A stretch of DNA of 64,000 bases from Datura wrightii (GCA_035772735.1 JASDFA010000010.1:127791501-127855500); one strand, 5' to 3'; shown: positions 32,733 through 44,758, counted from the stretch's first letter. Notes: generated from the sequence alone by a model not told the origin. Translations and numbers: made by a program.

Positions 32733-35700
32733 TGTCGCGCCCCATTTTCCTCATGGAAAGCGGAACTCAACATGTGACAACTCTTAAGGGTTAATTAAAA
32801 AGTGAAGAGTCGCCACCTAACGAATTAAAGTGCGCACGACACCGTACTAACCTAAAGGTCTGTTATACTAGCCTAGGTCACCAGAGTTGGGTAAGGGTTC
32901 AAGTCACCTTGAAAGGAAGGTGTTAAGAACCTTTCGAGGTCCACAAATGTGGGTCCCTTCAGAATTCATTATTATGTTGGTGTATTTACTAAGCGATCAA
33001 ATAAGATTGATTTTAAACCTTTTATGTAAAAACGACTTAAATAAACTAAGTGATAAGAAGGAAGAAGATCGTGACAATATAATGAAAGGAGTAAATTTAG
33101 CAATTTATGCAAATAAGGATTGACAAATAAAGGCAAACAATAATAAATAAATGATAAATTAAGAAGAAACAATAACAAAACAAATAAATAAAAATTTTAA
33201 GGATTGGACCGAACCACAAAGAGGCGCTCACGTTTCCCAAAAGGAAATCAGGTCAAACATCGTTCTGCACCTAAAAGGGGGGTTATTTAACCTAACTGGA
33301 TCACCCCGTGCAACTAAAATAATATTATACAAACGTTTAAGATTGCTTGTATTATTCAGCGAGCACAGACAATCATGTCCCAACTACCCACCTTATTGAT
33401 TAATTATTAGTCTTAAATCGTTCTAAACAAGTGAAAGATACTAACGTCCTAGTATGTGCCTACCCGTCCCAATCCTAATGTCCAAGAGGCGATGGACTGC
33501 TGAATTTGGATTTTGGGTCTAAAACATACGTAGGGCTATATTAAAGGTGATTAACGTCAGATAAGAGCATAATATGAAATAGCATGTAATTGTTTCACAT
33601 AAGCCTCTGTAGATGTTATCCAAACAAGTGTAAACAGGTTGAAAGTCCTACAAACATGATTTCTAAAAGAAGGTGGACAGTTTAATTTATGTCAGATAAG
33701 CAAGTCTTCTAATATCAAGAAATATATCGACAGTTTTATTGACGTGGACAAGTTGTGGCCTATAAGTATGATTAACAATAAACAAGTTTGATTTAAACAA
33801 GTTGTTACTGACCGGAGCTTAGATATAAACAACTATATTAAACATGCCAGCATCATTAAGGGTAAACATATTAAGGATACAAACTTATACTGAAGGTAAT
33901 TTCTATACGCAGAATTATAAAATTTGAACATAAGATATGTTTTGAATCCAATTGTTTAGCTCCTATAGGCATGATTTCTAGAAGAAGTAATTAAAATCAT
34001 GTTACTCCTATAGGCATGAGTTCTAGCGTTGCATCTGTTATTAAAATTAAATCCCTATGGGCATGATTTTTATTGTTGCATATATTATTAAAATCCTATG
34101 AACATGCTTTCTAGGTGAAGCTAGTATTTAAAAAATAAATAAAACATACAAACCCCCCACCCCCGTAGACCCCATATTCACTATTATTATCGTTTTTACA
34201 ATTATTAAAAATTTAAAAAAAATAACAAATTAATACAAATATTAAAAGAACTAAATAAATAAAAATAGATCCATAGTCCTTTGTGTCCCGGACGACTCTT
34301 CATTCCGGACTAGGGTAACCTGTTAAACAAATGACACAACAGATATGCACGTACAGAAACATATTCGAGAATCCATAATTCACAAGTTAATTGGTTTTTA
34401 CATAATACTAGTGAAAATAGATTACTTATGAAACTTAAGAATACATACTTAAAGAATTATCATGATGCAAGTACAAGTTTACATATTGTTATCATAAAAG
34501 TATAAAGAAAAATAACTAATCGGTTAATCAAATAAAGAATAGAGCAACAACCAACAATTCTGAAAGACTTCGTCAACAAATTGAGACCCAAACTTCAACA
34601 CGTCAAGATCACAAGGACCTCGTGGGTCCCGAGCAGTGCTCGTGTTGAAGTGGGACGGAAGAGCGATGATTTTAAAAGGAATAGAGCAATACTTAAAAAA
34701 ACGTATTTAGTTCTATCATCATGTTCGAATTCATCGCCGAGGGGAGAAAAATCCCTTTATATAGCCCTACACAAGAGCCGAATGAAGGAAAAATAAAACA
34801 ATTCAAAGAATCTATTAGAGATTTAAAAGGAAAGGAAAATAACAAAAAGAAATCAGTCAAAGGGATTTTCCTTTGAAAAATATAATTTGCCAAATCCAGA
34901 TATTAATTACGGCTACCTTTAAGATCGGAAATGGGATTTAAGAAGAAAACCTTTCAGGAATACTCAATCAATTCAAATAATATGCAAATCTAATTAATTA
35001 AGGAAAAATAATATCGTTTTAAAATTCAAACATACCATAAGTAATACCAGATATGCATTATTTTAATTGGAGAAGGAAAGTAATTTAACTTTCTAAGGAC
35101 AGTAAAATTTTGATATAGACATATTTTGAACCAATAAACAGTCCTGCATATCAATCAACACAAATTTTCCTTAGCTGTAAAATAAACAATTTCCATGACT
35201 AACAAATAATAAGTTGTTCTATATTTCAAATCACCATTTTTAGAGCCTTAATTAAATTCCAATTAATGAGAAAATTGAGACGATCAAATCACGAGATTAA
35301 TTACGGGATTTTACAAACTTAGCATCTTAAATTCATCATATAAACATCATTCTGCCCAGTTCAAGAGGGAATAAGTAAATGCCGACAGGCCAACCAATTA
35401 TATTTATAAAAAATGCAACGCGTCATGTATCCGTTTCTATGATACGGGAATGAAAATAATACTAGAATCTTTATGTAGAGGGTGAGAAGAATAGTAAAGA
35501 ATGAAGTATTCGCACACTAGAACACAAACTTAAATAATCAAAATGCAACCTAGTTAAAATTTCTGTAGAACTAAAGAACTTGATGATAATCTGAATGTAA
35601 GCATAGGATAATAATCAAACATTCGATGAACTTACATGCACTTAGCAAATATGATTAACTAAAATAAATAAATAGATAAAAGGAAAGGAAGAAATATTTA

Positions 35701-37255
35701 CTGACAAATCTGTCTAAAATAAAATAAAAACATGTTTGACCATCATAAATCGGGTTGTGCCCATGGTGGTCGGTGAAAGAGAGGGGTTTGGCTAGATGAA
35801 GGTTATTTTCGGAAGATCTGGGGTTTTGCCTGCGGTCAGAGAGGAAGGAAAACGGAGGGGTGCCTGGAATTTTCGCGGTGCTGGGAGAGGAAATCGGGTT
35901 TAGCCGATGAGATGAGAGAAAAGAGAAGAGGAAGATGGTGGTGAAGGGTGCGGCGTTCACCGGTGGTTTCCAGTCGGCAGTGAGGAGGAAGAGGAGGAGA
36001 GAGTTGAGAGGAGAGAGAGTGGTTGGAGGTGAGAAGAGCAAAATGGTGTGGTGGTTGTGGGAAGATGAGGGAGACTGAGGGGGAGAGGAGAGAGGCGGCT
36101 GAGAGGAAGAGAAGGGAACTAGGTCTAGCGGCTTTTGTTGGTGGTGTGCTGCTCGGTGGTCGCGGTAGTGAGGGGAGAAACGGATATGAGAGGGAGCAAA
36201 GAGAGGGGGTGCCGGCAATAACAGTGAGAGGGGAGGTTCGCCGACGGCTACCGGAAGTAATGGTGGTGCGGCGCCTGTGTTTCCATGGTGAAACGGGAGA
36301 GGGAAAAGGGGGAGTAGGGACGGCTGCTGCTGGTTTAGGGAGAGGGAAAATGAAAATGTTAACTAGGGTTTGGGAATCTTTTGATAAATAGGGGAATGGG
36401 TAGGGTTAATTATCAACCGTAGGATTAAAAGAGATGGACGGCTAGGATTGATTCTGGGATAAATGGGTCAGTTTATGGATATATCCACAGTTTGCGAATT
36501 GGGTATATGGGTTGAATTAATTGATGGCTGAAATTGAATTTAAATAGTAGCCAGAATGATGAAAATGGGCTAAAATTGACATAATATAAGCAGAAAGTGG
36601 CTAAACTTTAAATAAATTAAATCAAATTGAAGAAAGTAGCTAGAATTTAAATGAATTGGAGGAAATTTGAATTAGCTACTATTAAATCAGTGAAAATACT
36701 ACACTTGTAAATAATTTAATAAATAGTAATATAATTGTATAAATTGTGGGAAAATCATATAAACGTTATTATAAACCATAAATTTGAGTAGACTCGTGTA
36801 AATATTATATAATTAAATTATTATATTTATAAATAATTTAATGATTAGGAAATAAAATTAAGTTATCAAATATTATAAAAATTATATTATTAACCTAAAT
36901 AATATATAAATTCGAGTAATATTATTACGCAAATAAATTTATAAAATTTTGTAAACTTATGTAAATAGTTTATAATGATTAAGTAAAATATATATTTCAA
37001 AATAAGGGTGTATATTAATAAGAAATATATTGTACATGACACAATTATTTAATATCAAAAAAAATTAGTAAATTTAAAATTAATGCATATTATATACACA
37101 CATATAGGTAATTTAAAATAATTTTGCAAGATTATGATAATTATTTATTTTAAAAATATGAATGCAAGTCGAAGATTTGCATAAAGAAGGTAAATAAAAT
37201 ATACCTATGTAAGCAGCGTAAACGGGCATAGGGAGGTCAAAATTGGGTGTCAACA
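32733..37255 (-). repeat. Element D 5' LTR (right copy, uninterrupted)
   Basis: 4523 bp, TGTCGCGCCCC at the left and GTGTCAACA at the right. Read on the minus strand it starts AT-rich, has a CT-rich, GC-rich island at about 36380-35760, then a long AT-rich part, and ends in the conserved U5 block (CACCTTTCGAGG-like, GAGTCGCCACC). It gives the pre-insertion sequence for E (CATATAAACGTTATT near 36757). Open frames such as 35655-36218 come from the CT-rich island and I do not regard them as genes. Confidence 0.92.
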
Positions 37256-37260
37256 TCAGA

Positions 37261-37855
37261 TTCTTAGTTTCAAACAAAGAAATGGTGAGAACTTGTACCA
37301 TGCTTGGGAGAGGTTCAAGTCTATGCTGAGATATTGTCCTCACCATCATCAGTCAAATGATGTGTTGGTGCATACATTTATAGAAGGCTTGGAGCCTCGC
37401 ACCAAAATCCTATTAGACTCTGCAGCTGGTGGGCAAGCTTTGAAAAGACATATGAGGAGTTGTATATACTGTTGAACCGTATTTCACAAGGCAACCCAGA
37501 ATGGAGTGCTGACACAACTCGAGGTGTGGTGAAGAAAGAGGCAGATGTCTTGGAGGTAGACGGACTCACAGCTATTGCGACACAGATAGCTGCATTACAG
37601 AATCAGATTAGCACTCATTTTAGTAACATGAATCTGCGGCAGCCACAAGCTCCAATCAATGCAGTCCAGCAAGTGTGGTGTGAAGTTTGTGGTAGCAATG
37701 AGCACTCAGCTGATACATGTGGTGCTCATCCAGACTCAGTTTACTTTGTTGGGAATGTGCAAAGGAGCAACAATCAACAGTACAACAACAATTACAACCC
37801 CAACTGGAGGAACCATCCAAATTTTTCATGGGGCGGTAATAGTCACCAAGGGTAA
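37261..37855 (+). pseudogene. gag: Element C gag, 3' part with zinc knuckle
   Basis: Continues gag after D: ILSFKQRNGENLYHAWERFK, HTFIEGLEPRTKILLDSAAG, then a frameshift near 37450 into ELYILLNRISQGNPEW, ATQIAALQNQISTHFSNMNL and the perfect CCHC knuckle CEVCGSNEHSADTC (about 37678-37720). An Asn-rich tail (NNQQYNNNYNPNWRN) ends at a TAA near 37853. In 37856-38100, past that stop, the linker reads NNIEDMLKTIISKQ and LEIKLG, a coiled-coil segment with stops. The same IEDMLK motif follows the zinc knuckles in the ORF of element I. Confidence 0.87.
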
Positions 37856-38110
37856 TGCCTGAATCAGTTTCTGCACAGAAAGCAGGGGGCACATTAGAAT
37901 TTCCATCCTCCATTCAGAGGGAATAATGCGCCTTCACCATCAAACAACATTGAGGATATGTTGAAGACCATTATATCCAAACAAGCTCATATGGCAGCTG
38001 ACTAGGTGAAATTGACAGCTGACATGAAAAATCAATAGTTGGCTACAAAGGCTTTGGAGATTAAGCTGGGATAGCTAGTTGGAGCACAGAATACTTGACC
38101 CCGAGGCAGG

Positions 38111-38990
38111 TTGCCAAGTGATACAAACACCAACTCCAAGCAGGTAAATGTTGTCACCACCAGGAGTGGAAAACAACTGAAGGAGTTGGTGCCAAAAAAG
38201 CCAGCATACGAAGCTGAAACAATAGAGGAGGCCGAAGATAATGATAAGGAAGTAGGGAGTGGAAAGCCAACAGAAACTGAGAAGTCACCACCACCACCCT
38301 CATTCCCGTAGAGATTGAGGAAGCATAAGGAAGAAGAATGCTTCAACAAATTTATGGAAGTATTGAAGTAGGTAGACATTAATCTTCCTTTAATAGATGT
38401 TTTGCAGGGAATTCCTAAGTATGCCAAGTACATAAAGGATATTGTGGCAAACAAGAGAAGATTGATGGAATATTCCACAGTTGCACTTACTGAAGAGTGC
38501 ACTTCTCGAATACAAAATAGATTGCCTATAAAGCTCAAAGATACGAGAAGTTATACTATCCAGATCACTATTGGGCAGCCCATTATAGCCCGTGGTTTAT
38601 GTGATCTAGGAGCGAACATTAACTTGATGCCTACCTCTGTATTCAAGAAGCTGGGTTTGGGTAGTCCAAGACCCACCACGGTGATTTTGTAGCTAGTTGA
38701 TAGCTCATTTGCTAGGCTCAATGGAATTGTAGAAGATGTCCTAGTGCAAATGGGCTCCCTTATTTTTTCGGTAGATTTCATAATCCTTGATTTTGAGCCA
38801 GACTCAGAAGTCCCATTTATTTTGGGACGTCCCTTTTTGGCAATCGGACGATCTCTAAGAGATGTAGCTACAGGGCGACTAACAATGAGAGCTCATGACA
38901 AGGTAGAAGTATTTGATGTCTACAAAGCCATGAAGCTACCTGCTATTTATGAAGAGTTTTCAGCAATTATTGTTATTGATCAATAGTCTG
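38111..38990 (+). pseudogene. Element C aspartic protease
   Basis: The linker 38111-38311 (VVTTRSGKQLKELVPKKPAY, acidic and Pro-rich) ends in a stop. Then come ECFNKFMEVLK, LPLIDVLQGIPKYAKYIKDI and, in the open piece 38402-38692, the Athila-type protease start ARGLCDLGANINLMPTSVFK, where CDLGA holds the catalytic Asp. A TAG at about 38690 breaks it. 38744-38986 continues with FIILDFEPDSEVPFILGRPF, the ILGRPF flap-end motif, and finishes TGRLTMRAHDKVEVFDVYKA. Only stops and no clear frameshift are seen, so this is one of the better kept parts of C. Confidence 0.84.
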
Positions 38991-39179
38991 CACTTCAACT
39001 TATTAGCCCGAATGATCACTTGGAAAGAGCTTTGGTGGGACATGATCAGTTCGGGGATATGGCAACTTATGAAATGGTGCAAGCTTTGGATGAGGCCAAA
39101 ATTTTCTTTTGAAAGCAGGAGTTCGAGCCCCTAGAGCGGTCCTTAGAGCCTCCACCCACCCAAGCCATCAATCGAGGAG

Positions 39180-40172
39180 GCCCCCAAACTGGAGCTGAAA
39201 GCATTGCCTCCACACCTTCAGTATGTATTTTTGGGAGAAGCTGACACATTGCCGGTCATTATTTCATCAGAACCAACAGATTCACAGGTTCAAGAAGCAT
39301 TAGTGGTTCTGAAAAGGAGAAAGAGAGCCATAGGATGGCAAATGTCAGACATCCATGGAATCAGTCCGACTTTTTGCATGCACAAGATATTAATGGAGGA
39401 AGGATCTAAGCCAATTGTATAACATCAAAGGAGGTTGAACCCAGTGATGAAAGATGTAGTGAAGAAGGAGGTGATTAAGTGGCTAGATGCAGGAGTGGTA
39501 TATCCTATCTCTGACAGTGAGTGGGTCAGCCCGGTTTAGTGCATCCCAAAGAAAGGGGGCATGACAGATATCACTAATGAGAAGAATGAGTTGATTCCCA
39601 CTCGCACAGTCACAGGTCGGAGGATTTCCATTGATTATAGGAAATTAAATGAGGCCACCCTGAAAGATCACTATCCCATACCATTCATCGACCAGATGTT
39701 AGACAGACTTGCAGGCCAGGAGTATTATTGCTTTCTGTACAACTATTCTGGCTATAATCAAATAGTTATAGCCCCAGATTACCAGGAGAAGACCACATTT
39801 ACCTATCCCTACGGGACAAATGCCTTCAAGTGTATGCCCTTTGGGTTATGCAACACACCAGCCACCTTCCAACGATTCATGATGGCTATATTTCATGACA
39901 TGGTGGAAGATTATGTAGAGGTATTTATGGATGAATTCTCTATTTTTGGTAACTCATTTGTTATATGTTTGCAGAATCTGGATAGGGTCTTAGCTAGGTG
40001 TGAAGATACAAACGTGGTGCTAAATAGGGAGAAGTGTCACTTTTTAGTCAAGGAAGGCATTGTCCTTGGCCACAAAGTGTCACAAAGCAGCTTAGAGGTT
40101 GACCGTGCAAAGGTTGAGGTGATTGAGAAGTTGCCACCACCAGTGTCTGTTAAGGGTGTCACAGTTTCTTAG
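39180..40172 (+). pseudogene. Element C reverse transcriptase (broken, catalytic residues changed)
   Basis: Reads LPPHLQYVFLGEADTLPVII, RRKRAIGWQMSDIHGISPTF, a TAA near 39421, VKKEVIKWLDAGVVYPISDS, a TAG at about 39537, then an open run of 203 codons at 39561-40172: VTGRRISIDYRKLNEATLKD, YPIPFIDQMLDRLAGQEYYC, FLYNYSGYNQIVIAPDYQEK, PFGLCNTPATFQRFMMAIFH, VFMDEFSIFGNS. The usual F-L-D-G-Y-S-G-Y reads F-L-Y-N-Y-S-G-Y, losing the first catalytic Asp, and the F-M-D-D box reads F-M-D-E. Two of three catalytic acids are thus altered. The frame ends at PPVSVKGVTVS by a frameshift. Confidence 0.88.
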
Positions 40173-40712
40173 GATATGCTGGGTTTTATAGACGGTTCAT
40201 TTGGGATTTCTCAAAGATCTCTAGACCAATGTGCCGACTACTAGAAAAAGATGTGAAGTTTGAGTTTAGGGCAAATGTGTAAAGCTTTTAAGGAGCTGAA
40301 GAAGAAGCTGGTGGAAACTCCCATTCTCATTACTCCTGACTAGAAATACCCATTTGAGTTGATGTGTGATGCCACTGATGTGCTTGTGGGTGCAGTATTG
40401 GGGCAAAGGAGAGAAAAGATTTTTTAGTCCATATACTATGCTAGCAAAGCACTAGATGCTGCTCAGGTGAATTATACTGTCACAGAAAAGGAGATGCTAG
40501 CACTTGTTTATGCATTTGTAAATTCAGGTCCTACTTGGTTGGGACAAAAGTGGTGGTATACGCAGATCATGCGGCCATCCGTTACCTATTCAATAAGAAG
40601 GATACTAAGCCTAGGTTGATTCGGTGGGTATTATTGCTGCAGGAGTTCAACTTGGAAATCTGTGACAACAAGGGAAGTGAAAATCAGGTAGCAGGTCATC
40701 TCTCACGACTAT
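40173..40712 (+). pseudogene. Element C RNase H domain (heavily broken)
   Basis: After a frameshift, FLGYAGFYRRFIWDFSKISR continues the connection. The region 40270-40530 has several stops and phase changes, but short readings such as PFELMCDATDVLVGAVLGQR and ILYYASKALDAAQVNYTVTE can be followed. It ends VVVYADHAAIRYLFNKKDTK, PRLIRWVLLLQEFNLEICDN and QVAGHLSRL with a TAG at about 40710. Domain order is as in B. Confidence 0.78.
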
Positions 40713-42050
40713 AGGATAGGTCACATGTGAGTGATGTTGGGCACATCCGAGAAGAGTTCCGAGATGAGCAACTCTTGGCACTAAGTGTCACAGAACTTCC
40801 GTGGTACGAAGACATAGTGAATCTGATAGTAAGTGGAGTGTACACACCAGAGGCAACCGCAACAAAGAAAGTAGATGAAGCATGAGTCTTAGTTCTATAT
40901 GTGGGATGAGCCATATCTATTAAAGCAAGGGCCAGATCAAGTGATGAGACGGTGCATTCCAGAGAGTCAGGTAGTTGAAGTGTTGAGAAACTGTCATTCC
41001 TCGTCGTATGGCGGTCATCATGGAGGAGAACGCACTACTCATAAAGTGCTCCAGTCAGGTTTCTTTTGGCCAACTTTATTCAAAGATGCAACAGCATATG
41101 CCAAGTCTTGTGATCAATGCCAGAGAAAGGGGACAATCAACAGAAAACATGAGATGCCATTTCACAACATCTTGGAAGTCGAGGTGTTCAACATGTGGGG
41201 AATAGATTTCATGGGGCCCTTTCCACCGTCATTTGGTAATCAATATATTATGGTAGCGGTAGATTATTTTTCCAAATGGGTTGAGGCCACAACTTTTCCC
41301 ACTAATGATGCCAAGGTAGTGGTCAAGTTTGTGAAGAAGCAGATTTTTACCAGGTTTGGAACCCCACGAGCTATTATTAGCAACGGAGGTTTGCTCTTTG
41401 TTAATACCTAGTTCTGGAATTGATTGGCTAAATGTGGAGTTCAGCATAAGGTGGCTACAACATATCACCTTCAAACTAGTGGGAAGGTAGAAGTATCGAA
41501 CAGGGAAGTCAAGCAGATTCTACAGAAAACTATGAATTCTCAACGAAAGGATTGGGCAAGAAAATTAGATGATTCTCTGTGGCCTTATAGGACTACCTAT
41601 AAGATGCCAATTGGGAATTCACCTTATCAGTTGGTTTATGGACATGCCTGTCACTTGCCTATGGAGCTTGAACATCAGGCATATTGGGCTGTGAGAAAGT
41701 TGAACATGGATCCTGAGTTAGCTCGGAAAAAGCGGTTGTTGCAACTGCATGAGCTGGACTACTTTCGTTGGCATTCCTATGAGAGTGCTAAGCTATACAA
41801 AGAAAAGACCAAGAGGTGGAATGACAAAAATATAGTGGCTCAAATCTTCGATCCTGGACAGATGGTGTTATTATTCAACTCCCGATTGAAATCATTTCTA
41901 GGGAAATTGAGATCTAAGTGGTCTGGACCATTTGAGGTGTCTAGGATGACCCTATATGGGGCGGTTGAATTGTAGCAGGAAGATAAAAGTGCCAAATTCT
42001 TGGTTAATGGTCAGAGGTGTAAACATTACTGGGGTGACAACATTAATTGA
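40713..42050 (+). pseudogene. Element C integrase (broken, second catalytic Asp replaced)
   Basis: Zinc part: NCHSSSYGGHHGGERTTHKV and AKSCDQCQRKG, with His-His-Cys-Cys kept. Core: MWGIDFMGPFPPSFGNQYIM (first Asp), FGTPRAIISNGGLLF (Asn where Asp is expected), a TAG near 41409, TSGKVEVSNREVKQILQKTM (Glu kept). The open piece 41424-41975 runs into the C-terminal domain (DPGQMVLLFNSRLKSFLGKL, RSKWSGPFEVSRMTLYGAVE), then TAG, then FLVNGQRCKHYWGDNIN and a stop at 42050. Two open blocks of 170 and 183 codons make up most of it. Confidence 0.88.
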
Positions 42051-43582
42051 GAGAAGACATCTATCACCCTATCGGATGACTAAATGTGAGTTGGGTCATG
42101 CCGCGATAATAAATCGGGCGCTACACGGGAGGCAACCTGTGAATGTAATGTAATAGTTAGGATTTATTTTAAAACAAAAAAACAGTTGTGCCCCGACTAA
42201 AACTACGACGTTGGGTGGGAGGCAAGCCACTATTTTTTTTAACTTATTGGTGTTTGTGGATGAATTTTAGGATTTAAATGATGAACACATTGCAGGAGTG
42301 AACGTTAAGGCCGGAAATGAAAAGGTAAGTGAAATGGAAAATTACGCCAAAATAGTAAGCCTACGCGATTGCTCTGTGTACTTGATCTCCGAGTTCAGCT
42401 CCGTGACATGGAGGTGTTTTAGAAACTCAGCACCACAAAACAGTAAGGGTGACTAATCCATGGCATGAAGCTACTTCTCCGTGATAACCTCTGTGCCATG
42501 TTGAGGTGTATTTCGCGACGGGCTAACTTAAAAAATCAGGTCGACCCGTCCGAAATCCTTTCTTTTTAAACCCAAAATTAGCATTTCCACCCTAATTTTT
42601 TCATCTCCTTCGCTTCAAAAGCCCTGTTCCCCTTCCCCCTTGAATGTGACATGCCATAGGCTTCAAGAATTCTCCCTATCTGCTCAAAAACGAAGTTCAT
42701 AGGTATGTCTTGGTTTTCTCCCTATTTTCTTAAGTTAATTCTGAGCATGCACATATGGATAAGCCAAGGTAAAACCTAAGTCATGGGCACTTGATAGAAT
42801 CAATATTTTGTTGGTTAATCATGAAGTTATTTGATGGTACTTGTTCTATGCTCTTGATAATGACATGAATTATTGCATTTTGCATACTACCTACAATGGG
42901 GGTGCTTGAAGGGTTGAGGGAAGATGAAAAAGGGGAGTGAAAAACAAAAAATTAGGGAATTCATGCTTTTGGTTCCTCAATTAGAATAAACCATGATTGG
43001 GTGTTTGGCTGAGAACATTAGGAGAGGATAGCATTGTTCGGATGTAACATGAGAATTGTACATTATCAGGCACATATAGTTTGTACAGATATGCTTGAAG
43101 ATACAACATACCACACTTTACCTAAGCTCTGTTGAAAAAGAATTTTATCTTCTGTAAATGTGGGCATGTAAAAGTTATAAGTGTTCCTGATTGCAAGTTC
43201 CCAACTACTTGAAGTCTGAGTAAAGCAGTATGACCTTCATGTAAGTGCTTGTGTCATGAGTTCGAGTTATGTGACTGTGCAAAGTCTGAGTAGCACACGA
43301 TAATTGCCAAGTTTAATATCTCAATGCAAAGTGCCTTCAGTAAAAATGCGATATAATTTTGTGTTTTCTCAATATATTCAATGTGTTGATTATGTTGAAT
43401 TGTGGGAGAAACTAGTCATTGAAGTGTATAGAAGGGGAAGTCTGAGTACACGAATGACATTGACTAGTGAAACCACGCTAGCAACTAAGTGTGGGGTAAT
43501 CAAGCAAAGCCCTACATTAGTGTTGGCTAGCCATGTTAATTACTGATGAATTTGGTCTACGTGTTTTGGCCGAATAGGAACA
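42051..43582 (+). other. Element C spacer between pol and the third ORF
   Basis: Contains the post-pol block at 42099-42138 (GCCGCGATAATAAATCGGGC, then CTACACGGGAGGCAACCTG) and a second GGGAGGCAAGCC at about 42218. At 42360-42530 are words like GCTCCGTGACATGGAGG and CTCCGTGATAACC, akin to the LTR palindromes. The rest to 43582 has no gene I trust; the 80-codon frame at 43304-43546 is unsupported. Confidence 0.6.
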
Positions 43583-44453
43583 ATGTCGACTAGACAAGAC
43601 AAAGGAAAAGGTGCCTCGGCCTCCGGCACAGGTCGAAAAAGGTCCCGACTGGGTGCAGCTGTGCCAGCTGCCCCACTAGTTCCCAGGGACCAAAAAAGGC
43701 TGTTCAGTACTAGATGGGTGGTGGATGAAGGTAAAAAGTGGTATGCAAAGCATAAGGAGTCAAAATACTTCCCGGAGGAGCAAATTGATCGGGAGAGTTT
43801 GGCACAGGAGTTGCCCTGAATACTACAAAGGATACACACCTTGGGCATGGAATTAATCTTTAATAAGCCTAGGGAGTGTAATTTACACATGGTGCAGGAA
43901 TTCTACAGAAATTGGCACCCCACTCTTCGCAGCCACACAATCAAGATTCAGGGGCAGGTCGTTTCCTTTGAGGCACATCACTTAAATGCCATCTTGGGGA
44001 CACCTAACACAGATCCACATCCACTCTGCTAGCTGAACATCACCCTACCATATGCTGATATCTGACATACATTATGCGGCCAGCAATCAACAGCCAAGTG
44101 GAGTCACCACAAAGAGAAAGGGTACCACCAAACATTGCCTTATTCACAGATGAACAGGGAGGCCCAAGTTTGGCTGAAGATTGTCTTCACCTGCCTCATA
44201 CCTGGGGTGCATATGATGATGTCACCAGAGACAGGGTCTGCCTGGTATACGCCTTGATGAAAAATGTGGATATTAATGTTGGGGCAATGATCATATAAGC
44301 CATGCAAAAGCCAAGGATGCATCAGGGGAACAAGTATAGGTTTGGTGGTCTACTCACCACCTATCTCAGAAGCTAGGACATTGAAGAGGAGGCTCTAGAC
44401 TATAGACCAAGGGTAGAATGGCGCACTGTAGATGTGACCAATACTAAGGCTTA
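43583..44453 (+). pseudogene. Element C third ORF (Athila-type ORF downstream of pol; env position)
   Basis: Reads MSTRQDKGKGASASGTGRKR, a basic start, then VVDEGKKWYAKHKESKYFPE, a TGA near 43818, MELIFNKPRECNLHMVQEFY, RNWHPTLRSHTIKIQGQVVS, FEAHHLNAILGTPNTDP, a TAG and a phase change, then RERVPPNIALFTDEQGGP, DVTRDRVCLVYALMKNVDIN and YRFGGLLTTYL, fading out near 44453. This is the Athila-type protein often called a putative plant transposon protein, in the place where Athila elements carry an env-like gene. I see no clear signal peptide or membrane segment in this copy. At least four breaks; no function is assigned. Confidence 0.75.
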
Positions 44454-44758
44454 ATTGTGATCATCTTGATTTCATGGCAGTAGGAACATTGTACATAAGT
44501 GAGGGCATATAATTGTGGACCCTTGGTTAAGCTAATGACCTCACTACTATGATTTAGACATGTTGGCCGGATTTTTGATTGAAAAGTTATTCTTAGGGCT
44601 TGTGTGATTCTGCTTATGAAAAGGGTTACTGAAGACCATGCTTGATGAAATGAATTGTACTCCATGATTAAAATGTTTAGCACAACTAGATGTGAGTTAC
44701 CTTGGTCCACTAATGATGGTAATGTTGTCGAAATCATGTCGAGGATACTAAAAGATTT

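Larger units (their letters stand above)
13296..37255 (-). mobile_element. Element D: gag-only retrotransposon with about 4.5-kb LTRs (Tat/Ogre-type gag), split by element E
   Basis: Minus-strand element. The LTRs run TGTCGCGCCCC...GTGTCAACA on the + strand: right copy 32733-37255 (4523 bp), left copy 13296-17299 plus 25988-26477 (about 4.49 kb without E). A perfect duplication TCAGA flanks it (13291-13295 and 37256-37260). PBS at 32711-32729, PPT at 26478-26490. The 6.25-kb interior holds one gag gene and no protease, RT, RNase H or integrase that I can find. It is a non-autonomous element of the kind called TR-GAG, and would need proteins from a related element. About 59% of its length is LTR. 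Confidence 0.88.

Noticed and set aside
38111..42050. Endogenous pararetrovirus (caulimovirid) as source of the RT genes
   Set aside because: Each RT is linked to an integrase and bounded by LTRs with PBS, PPT and target duplications, which pararetroviruses lack.
43304..43546. 80-codon frame in the spacer of C
   Set aside because: No family resemblance, starts and ends in noncoding sequence, not in phase with the third ORF.
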